Below, in pieces: positions 19,970-30,658 of a DNA stretch of 64,000 bases. Below the pieces are notes generated by a model. That model was not told where the DNA came from. It saw nothing but the letters and a program-made list of their open reading frames with translations, and searched no databases. A program made the translations under genes and the position numbers. Position 1 is the first letter of the stretch, and each line of letters starts with the position of its first letter. The DNA comes from Diplonema japonicum. Taxonomy: Eukaryota > Euglenozoa > Diplonemea > Diplonemida > Diplonemidae. The stretch covers positions 62,001 through 126,000 of the forward strand of contig OZ025722.1 in the NCBI GenBank assembly GCA_964019335.1, in the 5' to 3' direction.

Positions 19970-22744
19970 ATGTTTAGCAACACGGAGTTTACAGAACGGT
20001 GGTTTGCGGTGGGCCGTCCCCGGAAATCCAAAAAGCCTAACCATAAACCGACGCTGGTGGAACCCTGGAAGGTTGGGGTCCCGAGGTTGCAGAGCGCAGA
20101 GGTTTCAGCAGGCCTTGCAAGACGGCTGCCTAGGTTGAAGCAGGAAGGCTGGGATCTGACAATGGTTACAGACGCCACCAACACCATATCCACGGTTGCC
20201 CCAGCGGCAGATCAGCCTGCCAGGACGGGAACCGAGATGCGGGAAACCTTCAGAGAAATAACACGAAATTACGAACGAAAAGATGTACGGCTCGCGCACT
20301 GGGCAAAAAACATGGTGGCTGCATCCAAAGAAGCCACGCAAGCCCTTCCCAGCCCGAACCCTTTACGGCTCGCAGTCGGGCTGTTTGTCTTAGAAAGGCT
20401 TCTCCGGTATTTTTCACTGGATTTCTCCATACGGGATGAGTTCATTTCCGGGATGTTCACAGGGGGTGCCGGTCTTGCCTCGATGTTCTCAGACGGGGTG
20501 GGCTCCACATTGTTGGAAAGCCTACTGTGTGTGGAAACAACGGAGCTGCTTGAGAAGAAACTGAGGACGGCGGAGAAAATTCAAAGGAACCAGCAGATCA
20601 CCATCGAGAAGATCATGCGGCAGGCGCAGCTCACTCAAGCAGCCAATTTAAAACTGATCAAACACGCTTGTTTCAAAGCTTGGCGAACGGTTGCAGGACA
20701 CAAATCGTCGTTGAAAATCGCAGCCAGCGTCGCGGATATGCGCCACCACCGCACAGCAGCAAAACTCTTCTTCAGATGGCGGGGTTACTGCCGTGTCCTC
20801 AAAAGCTCAAAAACAGCAGAAAAGCTAGAAAACGACTTGAAGGCTAAAGAGAACACCCACGGCAACGAGGTCCGGTTACTAACTCTTAAAATCGACAGCG
20901 AAACCGCGCATTACAGAGCAAAGGTTGCAGACCTACAGCGGAAAGTAAACGAGATCAATGGCTTGGAATGTCAGAACGATGGTGAAAACGACCTGCAAGG
21001 ATTGAAACGGCAGACCACAGAACTTCAAAAAAAACTGCGGGTTGCGGGGAAAGATCTGAAGTTCATGGCGGAGGTGACCGCGCAGCAGCAAAAAACACTT
21101 CAAGGTGTCGAGGAAACGCTCGAAGAGACAAGAAAAGGACTAGTCAACATGGTGAACGAGGGCCTGTCGCAGTCGAGAAGCGTCTCATCCGTCGCGGTGG
21201 CGAAAGCGGCAAAAGATCCGAGACACAATTTTTCCACCCCGCTGTGGCAAGAAGTCGGAGGCGAAGGGTTTGAAGTTGACTGGGATGAGGTGTCGGCAGA
21301 GGACGCCGCGTTGGTCTGGATCAACCATTTGTTCCAAACAGAAAAAAACCGCACCGCCGCCTCCCCCATTGCAAGATCACTGAACAGAGACTTCACAGAC
21401 GGGACCCTGTTCCTGAACATACACAATATACTGTTTAAAGTCCCCGATTTCCTCGCTACCTTAAGGGACCACTCTATCCCGGACCGTGTAGGGAAATTGG
21501 TCGCGCTTATGCGGAAAGATGCCAACGCAGGTTCATCCATAGTCGCAGAGGCAATTCTAGAGAACCGGCAAGAGATTATCATGAAATGCATCGGATTGTA
21601 CCTCGACGTTTACATTACCAAGTATAGCTATGAAGAATGTGTTGAAGCAGAAGAAGGCGTTTTTTCCGTCCCCGCAGAAGAGCTTCTTGAAAAACACAAT
21701 CGAAACAACGCGAACCGCAGAGCGCTCCGGAAGCTGTGCAACAAAATCGTGAACTGGGACCTGTTGAACCTGACGGGCTCGGCCAACAAGGCCAACAAGA
21801 AATACGTAAAGCAAGCATTGCAAAGAACAAGAAGCGGGCTGCACGAACTGGTTGAATTCGGAACCTGCGTTGTTGGAATCGATGCCCTTCGCACGGGACT
21901 GCCTAATACCTCTAACATCGAAGCTGTTTGGAATGTCTTCAAGAGTCAAGGTGATCATCTCCCTGCGGTTTTCGATTATTATTCCAACCTCACAATTGGG
22001 TTGCACGGTTTGCAAGCGAGCGATTGGGTAAAACTGTGCCTAGACACGCAGCATCCTTCCGCGAAAAGTTTGTCCGGACGGACAAAACTCGAAGCGATCT
22101 TCGCTTCCAGCATCCCGAAAACACGAAAGGGTGCAAATGTCCATGATTTATGTGTTTTGCTTGTCAGATCGTTGGAAGAAGCACCCGATCCCGACAGCCC
22201 TTCGGCACGACGCAGATCGAAGGCGAGCTTTGCCGTCCGGCCTTTAGCAGAGAAACTCACCAATTTATTGGCAGATATACAGAACAGAGCTTACATGTGC
22301 AACGTGGCAGCGTTTAAAGAACAGTTTTGGGACCAAAAGGTGCAGGGGGTGTTGCAGAGCCACAGTAAGGTGATTGGTCATGTGTACGATTTCTTTTGCA
22401 AGCGGGACCAGTCCAACAGAGGGAACTCCAAGTCGCTTTCCTTGGAGGACTGGCACAGGTTCAGTAAAGATGTGGAGCTGTTGGACCAGTTCACGAGCAG
22501 GCACGACGCTACGCTTGTCTTCAACATGAGCCAGAACCCTGACGACCCGAGCGGTCACACTGAGCTCACACACAAGGAGTTTACCTTTGCCGTCACCTTG
22601 CTCGGGATGATGCGCTGTCCCAACCCTACCTACACCCCTGCGACAAGACTGTCGGCGTTCATCGCCGAACGGTTCATCCCCACCTTGAAGAGAAAATTCC
22701 CGCAAATACGCACCGCTGAAAGGAGCAATTCCACCGCATCGTGA
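19970..22744 (+). CDS. Coiled-coil protein with calponin-homology-like and EF-hand-like regions
   Basis: 924 residues. Residues about 90-220 are helical, followed by about 180 residues of coiled coil (Lys/Glu/Gln-rich, two Trp-containing helices FKAWRTVAG and FFRWRGYC). Residues about 443-550 resemble a CH domain: VWINHLF near the first helix, then SLNRDFTDGTLFLNI matching the core NF-x-D-F-x-DG-x-x-L pattern. The C-terminal region (about 800-900) contains two acidic stretches with the spacing of weak EF-hands. CH plus coiled coil usually means actin or microtubule binding, for example in the axoneme. There are no homopolymer runs or introns. The CH call is by motif only; a purely helical structural protein remains possible. 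Confidence 0.62.
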   Translation: MFSNTEFTERWFAVGRPRKSKKPNHKPTLVEPWKVGVPRLQSAEVSAGLARRLPRLKQEGWDLTMVTDATNTISTVAPAADQPARTGTEMRETFREITRNYERKDVRLAHWAKNMVAASKEATQALPSPNPLRLAVGLFVLERLLRYFSLDFSIRDEFISGMFTGGAGLASMFSDGVGSTLLESLLCVETTELLEKKLRTAEKIQRNQQITIEKIMRQAQLTQAANLKLIKHACFKAWRTVAGHKSSLKIAASVADMRHHRTAAKLFFRWRGYCRVLKSSKTAEKLENDLKAKENTHGNEVRLLTLKIDSETAHYRAKVADLQRKVNEINGLECQNDGENDLQGLKRQTTELQKKLRVAGKDLKFMAEVTAQQQKTLQGVEETLEETRKGLVNMVNEGLSQSRSVSSVAVAKAAKDPRHNFSTPLWQEVGGEGFEVDWDEVSAEDAALVWINHLFQTEKNRTAASPIARSLNRDFTDGTLFLNIHNILFKVPDFLATLRDHSIPDRVGKLVALMRKDANAGSSIVAEAILENRQEIIMKCIGLYLDVYITKYSYEECVEAEEGVFSVPAEELLEKHNRNNANRRALRKLCNKIVNWDLLNLTGSANKANKKYVKQALQRTRSGLHELVEFGTCVVGIDALRTGLPNTSNIEAVWNVFKSQGDHLPAVFDYYSNLTIGLHGLQASDWVKLCLDTQHPSAKSLSGRTKLEAIFASSIPKTRKGANVHDLCVLLVRSLEEAPDPDSPSARRRSKASFAVRPLAEKLTNLLADIQNRAYMCNVAAFKEQFWDQKVQGVLQSHSKVIGHVYDFFCKRDQSNRGNSKSLSLEDWHRFSKDVELLDQFTSRHDATLVFNMSQNPDDPSGHTELTHKEFTFAVTLLGMMRCPNPTYTPATRLSAFIAERFIPTLKRKFPQIRTAERSNSTAS

Positions 22745-22769
22745 GAAATAAAGAAAAAGTAACAAGCAA

Positions 22770-22804
<35 letters not shown>

Positions 22805-22909
22805 TTCTTCCGAGCACTTTTTTCTTTTCCATCCCCCCCCCTTCCCCCTTTTTCCCCCCCTTTTACCAAAACTTCCAACTCAGAGGGAGGGAAGACCAAA
22901 GTAGGTCAG

Positions 22910-23168
22910 ATGAAGCAAGGAGGTAGAGGTGGGAGCAGAGGTATCTAAAAAAAGGGGGGGTAAAAAAAAAGAGAGAGAAAAAAAAAAAGCAGGACCGAGC
23001 GGGGGGACGTGGGCAAGGAGGAAGCAAGGAGGAACAGGTGCTTGGGATGACCACGGGCACACCCAGGAAACCCAGTGGAAGCAGCCCGAGATGGAGACTG
23101 AGGCTATAGTGATGCACGACTACACCTACCAATCGGGGACCCTCACGAAGAAGGCAGCAGACGCGATC

Positions 23169-23215
<47 letters not shown>

Positions 23216-23956
23216 ACAACACCTCAATAAAACAGGCATTGCACACAGGTGAAATCGATGCGAACACACGCCCCATTCTTGAGAAGTGGGAGGTCAAGGT
23301 CCGGGCAGCCATCAGGGTCGGTACTCAGTATGATTTTCAAGGGAAAGAAAAAAAAAAAAAAAAAAAAAAAAAGAGTTCCGGACCCACCTAACTGGAGATC
23401 AGCCATCTCAAGATCGTCCGGTGGAGGCGGTTGGGGTGAGTCCGCAAACCAGGGCGCGTTTTTGCAAGCAGCGCAAGCACCGAAATCTAAAAATAAGGGA
23501 AAGAAGAAGACAAACACGACCTCTGCCGTGGTGGCCTCAACAGGACTCGACGACTACACCGAAAACAGAATCCAGGAGCTGAGTCAGTTTATGCAGCAAA
23601 TTACGGCCAATCAGCAGAGGCTGTATGAGCAGCAGGATACCATCAGTGTGGCTCTAACACAGATGGCTGCTAAGATACAAGAAAGAGATATGCTAATCAT
23701 CCAGCAACTCTACGCACTGGGGGGCGCAGCAGCAGCAACGACCCCCATCTCGATTCCCAAGTCCATGCCTGCTACTGACCCTTACCAGCAGACTGCTCAT
23801 GTTGCAACTTCCTACCAGCCTGCAATGGACACCTCCTCATGGGGAAATACCGCACAAACCCCAGCACAGACTGCCGCTATGGCAGCTGCCACGGGGCAAG
23901 TCGGATCGGGGATCGCGGAATTGACCCAACACCTGACGCTCCAAGCCAAGAAGTAG
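22910..23956 (+). CDS. Four-exon Gly/Arg- and Gln/Ala-rich coiled-coil protein
   Basis: Exons 22910-22940, 22993-23171, 23236-23327 and 23374-23956 join in frame to 294 residues. The N-terminus is Gly/Arg-rich (MKQGGRGGSRG), as in RGG-type RNA-binding segments. A helical segment (about residues 60-105) follows, then a Trp-containing Gly-rich linker, a Lys-rich basic patch, a coiled coil of about 60 residues with Gln-rich heptads, and a low-complexity Ala/Thr/Pro/Gln tail. Each of the three introns is 46-64 nt and holds A runs. A pyrimidine-rich tract ending AACTCAG lies 27 nt before the ATG. I do not recognise a family. RNA-binding or mRNP association is suggested only by composition. Reading the DNA without splicing gives three broken frames joined by poly-lysine. 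Confidence 0.65.
22941..22992 (+). other. Cis-intron, A7/G7/A9/A11 core
   Basis: GTATCT to GCAG, 52 nt. It joins a phase-1 first exon to the next exon as a Gly codon. Confidence 0.55.
23172..23235 (+). other. Cis-intron with about 42 A
   Basis: GTAAAA, a very long A run, then AATAAAACAG; 64 nt. The junction is phase 0 (AIR to ALHTGE). Confidence 0.65.
23328..23373 (+). other. Cis-intron with A26 run
   Basis: GTATGATTTTC, an A run, then AAG; 46 nt. Only this acceptor restores the frame (VGTQ to VPDPPNW). Confidence 0.55.
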
Positions 23957-24031
23957 GGAGATTGGGGGGCGGGCACCAAAATTAGTGTTTGAAGAAGGGA
24001 GGGGAAGGAGCGATTGTTATGTGCAATACAT

Positions 24032-24072
<41 letters not shown>

Positions 24073-24986
24073 GCGATCCTGTCACATACTGCAGGTTCCC
24101 TTCAAAGACATCTTTTTTTTTTTTTTTTTTTTTGGTAAGGAGGGAGGGGGCAGTATAAAGTGCAAAAAAAGATTTTTTTTTAAGAGGTAGCTGAAACCCC
24201 ATTACTAAAGGTTGTCCCCATTTTATGTGGCAACAAGAACGGTTGATCCCTAGGGAAGGCAACACAACGATGAAGGAAGAACACGGCCCCCCCCAGCAGG
24301 GAAGGGGGATATGGGAGGTGAGTGTAAAGAGGGACCTCCCCAAAGCACATATTTTTTTTATTATTATTTTCCCCTTTCTTCTTTCTAAAGTGTATAAAGA
24401 AACCTGGGGAGGGGAAGTATAGCTTCTTCTTTTTTTCTTTCTTTCTTTTCTTTTTTTCCGTGATCCTATATTTCCATTTCCCCCATTTCTTCACCCCCCC
24501 CCCCCCCCCCACACACACACACGCACACTCACACTATTGTTTATTGACGATTTTCTTTATTTCATCTTTTCTTTTATGTATCAAATCGTGCCTTTGAAGA
24601 CATAAAAGAAGAGAAAATAAACATGAAAAAAAAAAGAAAAAAAGGAAAAAAGGAAATGCACAATTTAATTACTTTTACCTCCTTTTCTTTCCAGTGTGCG
24701 GCAATGAGATCTGTGATCGCCCCTCGCACGAGGGGGGGGGGGGGGGGGGGGAGGGGGAGAAGACTAGGGATTTTAAAAAAGGGGGGACTCACGAAACGAG
24801 ATTACCCCCCCCCCCCCTCTTCTTTCTCTTTTCCAGCGTTCTTCACCTTTCTTTTGCTTCCCCCCCCCATTCTTTTGTTTTTATCCCTCGATTTTTCACA
24901 CACATTACAGGAGGGAGGATACCTTTTTCTTTTTCTTTTTTTTTCTCTCTTCCCTCCCCACCCTCTTCCCCCCATTTTTTTGTTAA
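23957..24986. other. Homopolymer-rich spacer
   Basis: T38 at 24033-24070, a second T run near 24113-24133, a C run near 24495-24510 followed by CA repeats, a G run near 24732-24751, and pyrimidine tracts upstream of the TPR gene. I see no gene. The 24180-24420 stretch is more complex sequence without a convincing frame. Confidence 0.65.
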
Positions 24987-24998
24987 ATGCCAGTATCA

Positions 24999-27510
24999 AT
25001 GTCAAGGAGGAATCAAGGGCCGCCGATACAGCATCAGAAGTACGAAAGACAGACCCAGCAGCAACCACAACAACAACAACAGCAACTACAACAACAACAG
25101 CAGCAGCAGCCACAACACCAACCCACGCAACAGGCGAACGCCCAGGTGATGACCTTGGAGAAAATCGAGGGCCTCGCAGGGAGAGGTGCCGGGCCATCCC
25201 TCCAGACGCATCTCAACGAGATCCGCGACGAGGAGCTGCGCAGGAGCGTCCAAGGAAGCTTGGTCAAAAAGAGCGCGGATGACAACGACACCACAAACCC
25301 AAACCGCAACTGGTACTTCAAAAAAGGAGATCTGAACACAGTGGTCCAACGATGCAACAAGAAACTGAAACAGGAACCCGGTGCGCAAGATGCACTTCTT
25401 GTTCGTGCCTCGTGCCAGGAACAACAAGAAGACCTTCAGGGCGCCATTGGCGACTTCACTTCTGTACTCCAAACAGAACCCTCCCACCTTACAGCTCTCT
25501 TCGGACGTGGGCAGGCTCAACAGCGGCTCGGCAACTTCGACGCTGCGATCACCGACTACACGTCGCTCCTTGAAAGGGACCCGAACCACGTCAACGCAGG
25601 GTACTCACGAGGGGCGTGCCACAACCTCAAGGGGAACTTCGCCGCAGCGATTTTGGACTACCAGATGGCACTGCATGTTGACGAGAAGAAATCATCGGTA
25701 CCAAGAAGCAGGCGGCCTATAAAGAACTCAGGCGAGCTTGCGTTGTACATCAGCAAACGTGACGAAACCTTGCAGTCGAAGGTGTACGGCGACATGGAGA
25801 AGGAACAAGTCGCGAGGGCAAAACGTGCAGAGGCTCAGAAGAAAATCCACGCGTTGCGTGCAGAACAAGTTGTCTCGCCTGTTGTGTCGGAACAGCAGAT
25901 GGATGACTCGGGCTTGAACGGGTTGGGTTTGCTGCCCCCCGGGGATTCCATTAATGTATCGGGGTTACTGTCCGACCCGAACACCCCGTTGGGGGACAGT
26001 TTGAATTCCGCAGTGCATTTCCCATCATCGCCCACTTCCAAGCAACAACAACAACAACACCCACAGCAGAAGCAAAACCCAGCGTTTCCAAAACCACCCT
26101 TACCCATTGCTGCGGCAAAGCCGTCTGTTCAAAGATCGACCCCAACACCCACACCGACAATGAACCCAGCACCTGCACCGGGCGACGCAGAAGTAGGCTC
26201 AGCAGAGTACTACCACCAGCTCGGCTTCTCGTATCGAAAACGAGGCGATCTCCAAGGAGCCATCAGGGAATACACAACAGCATTGCAGGTAGATACAGGA
26301 CATTTCAAAGCCTTGTTCAACAGAGGCTTCTGTTTTGACAAATTGGGTCAGTACGATGACGCGATTGGGGACTACACAAGAGCCCTCGAAATCGAACCCC
26401 ACAATGCGTACACATTCTACAACTTGGGCATCTCGTACGACAGAAAGGGCAACGCTTACGACCAAGCCGTCGTAATGTTCAGCAAGGCCATTGAACTGGA
26501 GCCGCACAACCCGGACTTCTACCACAATAGAGGGTTCTCGCAGAGGAAGATGGGCAATTACGAAGCAGCTATACAGGACTACACATCGGCGATTAAACTA
26601 GACGGCAGGCATTTCAAGGCATTCTACAACAGAGCATTTAGTTACGACAAGCTGCACCAGTATGAGAAGGCGGTGGAAGATTATACCAAGGCGATTAGTA
26701 TAGATGATTCAAACCCGAACTCGTATCACAACCGTGGAACGTCGCATGAGAAACTGCATAAGCTGGATGAGGCATTAGAAGACTTCAGCCGAGCGGTTAC
26801 GTTGGATGGTTCGAACCCATCGACTTACAACAGTAGAGGGCTTGTTTTCGATCGGTTGGATCGTTATGGCGATGCCATTTCTGATTTTACGGTTGCCATT
26901 CAGATGGATCAGGAAAACGCGGTTTATTACCATAACAGGGGTTTTAGTTACAGAAATCTGGGGAACTTCGAGGCGGCGATCAAGGACTACAGCACCGCCA
27001 TCAGGTTGAACCCGAGCTCGATGGCGGCGTACAACAACAGGGGCTTCGCTGAGAGGAAGCTCGGGCTTTATGACTTGGCTGTGAAGGACTACACCAGGTC
27101 TCTCGAGCTGCAACCTAATAATGTTAAAACCTACAACAATCGCGGATATTGCTACGCACGAATGGGTCTGTACGATCTAGCCATCTATGATTACAACAAG
27201 GTCATTGAACTTGACCCAACAAACATCCACTCTTACCACAACCGTGGCATCTCTTATGATAAGAAGGAGGACTACACTGCCGCGATAGGAGATTTTACAA
27301 AGGTGTGTGTGTGTGGGGGGGTTTTTTTTAAAAAGATTTAAAAAAAAAAAAAAGGTTTTGGAATTGGATGTTACGAATGCCAATGCTTTCTTCAACCGCG
27401 GGTCTGCTTATGACTCGCTGGGAGACTTCGACAGGGCGATCTCCGATTACACCAAGGCGTTGGATTTAGATGTGAAAAAGGGTGTTGCGACATCTTTGGT
27501 AAAGCCATAG
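24999..27510 (+). CDS. Tetratricopeptide-repeat (TPR) protein with Gln-rich linkers
   Basis: Exons 24999-27302 and 27355-27510 give 819 residues. The N-terminus is Gln-rich, followed by a block of three TPRs (about residues 100-230), a disordered Gln/Pro/Ser-rich linker (to about 395), and then some twelve consecutive 34-residue TPRs. The consensus is YxNRGFSYxxxGxYxxAIxDYTxAIxLD. TPR arrays form superhelical peptide-binding scaffolds; repeat-rich proteins of this type are common in protists and act in chaperone, cilium or signalling complexes. An in-frame ATG at 24987 exists, but GCCAG directly after it looks like the splice acceptor, favouring 24999. The intron at 27303-27354 interrupts a TPR exactly after DFTK. 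The last repeat is incomplete, ending DVKKGVATSLVKP, so a further exon is possible. Confidence 0.85.
27303..27354 (+). other. Cis-intron inside a TPR
   Basis: GTGTGTGTGTG, a G run, a T run, an A13 run, then AAAG; 52 nt. Splicing joins DFTK to VLELDVTNANAFFNRG, which exactly completes the TPR periodicity. Confidence 0.85.
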
Positions 27511-28136
27511 ATTTTTTTTTTGTTCCCCATTTCCCCCCTACATTTTTTTTTTTTTTTTTTTTTTCCTTCTCCCTCTTTTTTTTTTTCTTTTTTTTTTTTA
27601 GATTTTAGAAAGAAGGGGGAAAAAAAAAGATCTTTTTTTTCTCTTCACACCCCCCCCCCCCCTCCTTGTTGTTATTTTTTTTAAATATATTTTGGTCTTG
27701 TAGATGAACAAAATATGAAAAGTTGTTTTTTTTTTCTCCGTTTCCTCTTCCCCCTTTTTTTTGTTTTTTTTTCTCCTTGAAAGAATTATTAGAAAAAAAA
27801 AACAATTATTTTTCTTCCCCCTGTGGAAGGGGGGGGGGGGGGAGGAGGGGAGAGAAAACCCCTGGAAACAAAAAACTCTTTAAGGAAATGGTGTCTTAAA
27901 AAAATATTGTATTAAAAAAAAATTCGATAGAGATCTGTAAAAAAAAAAAAAAAAAAGAAAAAAAACCATTTACCCCTCCCCCTTTTTTTAGATATTCTTT
28001 TTTTTTTCTTTGTTTCCCTCCCCCCCCGTTTTTCTTCCATTCTCCCCCCTGTTCTTTTTTTTTCATATTTTTTATTTTTCCTACATTGACTCCCCCGCAT
28101 ACCTTTCCTCCAGAAAAGGGAAAAAAACAAAAAAAA
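27511..28136. other. Homopolymer-rich spacer
   Basis: Alternating T, C, A and G runs with no usable frame. It ends with CCTTTCCTCCAG (AG at 28112-28113), the likely acceptor for the next gene. Confidence 0.65.
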
Positions 28137-30512
28137 ATGCAACCTTGCACAGATAGCCTAACAGATGTCATGGCATGGCTGTTGAAATACGAGTCGGGCT
28201 CGGAGGCGGAAACAGAACGGGAGAATTTCAAGCAGATGTTAAAATCTCGCTCGGGGTGCTTGAACCTTCGGGGACCCGGAGGGGTGACAGCCATTGAAAT
28301 AGCAATGCGGGACCATGGAGGAAAATGGACCGAAGAAGACCAGCAGTTCTTCGTAGAAGACCTGCTGAGGTACGGCGCGTGCCTGTACAGCATAGCAGAC
28401 GGCGCCGATCGGACGTTCCTCGAAAACTTGCAGCAAAACACCCCGCATCGGAAAACCATTTTCAACATCGTCAATCTGGTCCGAGAAACCTCAGAGGAGG
28501 ATATACCTTCCGTCACACCTGTCACCACCTCTCGCGTCCTTCGCAGCAGAGGAAAGGCAGAGCTCGGCCATCGCAAGCACATCACATTTTCAAAAGTTTG
28601 CGAACACGTTGTATACTACTTGAGCTCGAACGAAATCCGAGTTTGGGATTTCACCACTCAAGAAGAATGCATTCTACATTCCCCAGCAGATCAACTCCAC
28701 TGTCTTCAAGAACTTCAACAAAAGCTCAAAACAGTCAAGGAGGACAAGGAAATCGCCATTTTCAACAAAACTGTAAGAATCTCCCGACTCCTCGAGGCAG
28801 AGGAACGCCTCGCAAGCACCATCGAAGACCTCAAAAAAACCATCCCGCAAATAACCGGTTTCGTGAATTTCGCGGAGCTTGCCAAGAAGGGCTCTGCGGA
28901 GATCTCCAACGAGTGGCTCCTTATCGACAGCGGTGTGCTCCTGCAGGTTTCCATAACAAAGGACGGCATCACCATTCCCGACAAGTCATCACCCCCAACA
29001 CCAGGTTCCGTCTTCACCCCGCAGCAGCTCCCGAGAAACTACAGCCTCGCACATGCACCTTCTATAGGATCGCTGCTCCCTCTTTTTATAGACCGGGATT
29101 TCAACGGGCCAACGGTTAAAAAACATAATACTAGTTTTAAATTTGTATCTGGGGACCTTCCCGGGTGTATAGGTGTCTGTGTTGATCCGATTCACAGAGT
29201 CATCGCTTATGTGACCCCGAAGATGATGTTCACGATCGTGAAGTTCCCGGTGAAGAAGGGGCAGCTGCATTTCCCCACGCAGCTGCGCTCGGAGGAAGCG
29301 TTGTGCTGCGCGGAACAGTTCGAGCATAAGATCCCCGGAGGGTTCTCAAAAGAGGACGTCGTCGGTGTGTACAAGGTCGGGCGGTCGAAATTTGTATTGT
29401 CCTTGAACAAGTACCCTATAGTGTTCGAGGATGGTGTGTTTCACTCGCTTGAAGACTTTGTACGGCCTGAAGGAAATGTAACCATGTCGGTCGGCCTGGA
29501 TAGCCAACCCTACAGAGTCTTCAAAAACTTCGCAGAACGACCTTATTTCGCGCAGGTCAGCAAGGTTGTGGAGCTTCTGAGAATCGACTCAAACGGAACC
29601 GCCACCATTCTCTTCCGTCTCGCGAGGGACCGGTACCCCGAGACCACGTACCGGGCTGCGTTCCACCCGTCACTCGATCAACTCATCGTACTCCGGGCTG
29701 GCTTCACACAAGAGCTTTGCACATACAACTTCATCTCGATGAAGGCTTCGATTCTATGCAGCCTCCCTCGGCCGTCAACACTTGCGTTTCAAGCATCTGG
29801 GAACGGATCAACCCCACCGCTCACAGAATTCTGCCTCGGGTTTTCAAAAACAGGGGAGTACGTAATGAGGTACAACCATGCAGTTCACTTGGTGACGATG
29901 TACCCATGGGAGGAGGTCGACGAGGCAGGGTCGGGGTACCGAAACATCTGTTTCATGGCGGAGGACCCGTCCACTGCTCAGAACGACAAGGAGGAGAAGG
30001 TTGTGGAGACGTGCAATGACACACAACGTGCCTCTGTCGCGGTTGTGGAGATCGAGGGAACAGAGAAGGAAAAGGTCCACGGGCTGCAAGTTGTCGAAAC
30101 GCTTTGCAGAGTGGAGGGCGGGTTCGTACTACACGAACGACCTACCGAGGGGACCGTGAAGGTCTCATTCCATTCCCCTCCCGCCGCTGTCAATTTCATC
30201 TCAAGACTGTTAAAGGCACAGTCACACGGGGCGCGGTTCAAGGCAGCCTGTGATTTCTCCGTAGGGGGTGGCGGGTCTTCCGCCAGCAGAGGGCTTCTCC
30301 GATCTTGTCCCTCGTCGCACTTCATCCTCTCCGCAGCTGACCACGCCCGCATCGCACCCTTTTCCCCGTTGTTTGCGCCGCTTGAGAAAAAGCAACTTTC
30401 TGACCCTGCTCTTCCTCCAAAGCAGCAGCCGTTTATATGCAAACCTGCTGCAGCCGTCCCGTCTTCTCCGTTGTCGCTTCCGCCGGTGAAGCATGCGGCG
30501 CTGTTTTATTGA
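28137..30512 (+). CDS. Unrecognised 791-residue protein, possible ankyrin-like N-terminus and beta-rich body
   Basis: I do not recognise the family. Residues about 1-85 have helix-pair spacing and a GVTAIEIAM motif reminiscent of an ankyrin repeat. Residues about 200-250 form a short coiled coil. The rest (about 250-720) is beta-rich with repeated hydrophobic-strand patterns (VCVDPIHRVIAYVT, FVLSLNKYPIVF), consistent with a WD-like or other beta-propeller but without clear WD dipeptides. The C-terminal 80 residues are Ser/Pro-rich. The start was chosen at the first ATG after the acceptor CTCCAG (28113), ignoring an upstream in-frame codon at 28086. No introns or homopolymer runs occur within it. 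Confidence 0.65.
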   Translation: MQPCTDSLTDVMAWLLKYESGSEAETERENFKQMLKSRSGCLNLRGPGGVTAIEIAMRDHGGKWTEEDQQFFVEDLLRYGACLYSIADGADRTFLENLQQNTPHRKTIFNIVNLVRETSEEDIPSVTPVTTSRVLRSRGKAELGHRKHITFSKVCEHVVYYLSSNEIRVWDFTTQEECILHSPADQLHCLQELQQKLKTVKEDKEIAIFNKTVRISRLLEAEERLASTIEDLKKTIPQITGFVNFAELAKKGSAEISNEWLLIDSGVLLQVSITKDGITIPDKSSPPTPGSVFTPQQLPRNYSLAHAPSIGSLLPLFIDRDFNGPTVKKHNTSFKFVSGDLPGCIGVCVDPIHRVIAYVTPKMMFTIVKFPVKKGQLHFPTQLRSEEALCCAEQFEHKIPGGFSKEDVVGVYKVGRSKFVLSLNKYPIVFEDGVFHSLEDFVRPEGNVTMSVGLDSQPYRVFKNFAERPYFAQVSKVVELLRIDSNGTATILFRLARDRYPETTYRAAFHPSLDQLIVLRAGFTQELCTYNFISMKASILCSLPRPSTLAFQASGNGSTPPLTEFCLGFSKTGEYVMRYNHAVHLVTMYPWEEVDEAGSGYRNICFMAEDPSTAQNDKEEKVVETCNDTQRASVAVVEIEGTEKEKVHGLQVVETLCRVEGGFVLHERPTEGTVKVSFHSPPAAVNFISRLLKAQSHGARFKAACDFSVGGGGSSASRGLLRSCPSSHFILSAADHARIAPFSPLFAPLEKKQLSDPALPPKQQPFICKPAAAVPSSPLSLPPVKHAALFY

Positions 30513-30658
30513 ACAGGGTGAGGGTGAAGGTGAGGCTATTTCATCGGGCACCTTTTTTTCCAAAAGGGAACGTGAGAGTAATAGGTCTCCCCCCCCCCCT
30601 GTTAACATGAAATGATGGGGGAAAGGAAGAGTGGGGAAAAAAAGAAAGAAAAAGGACA

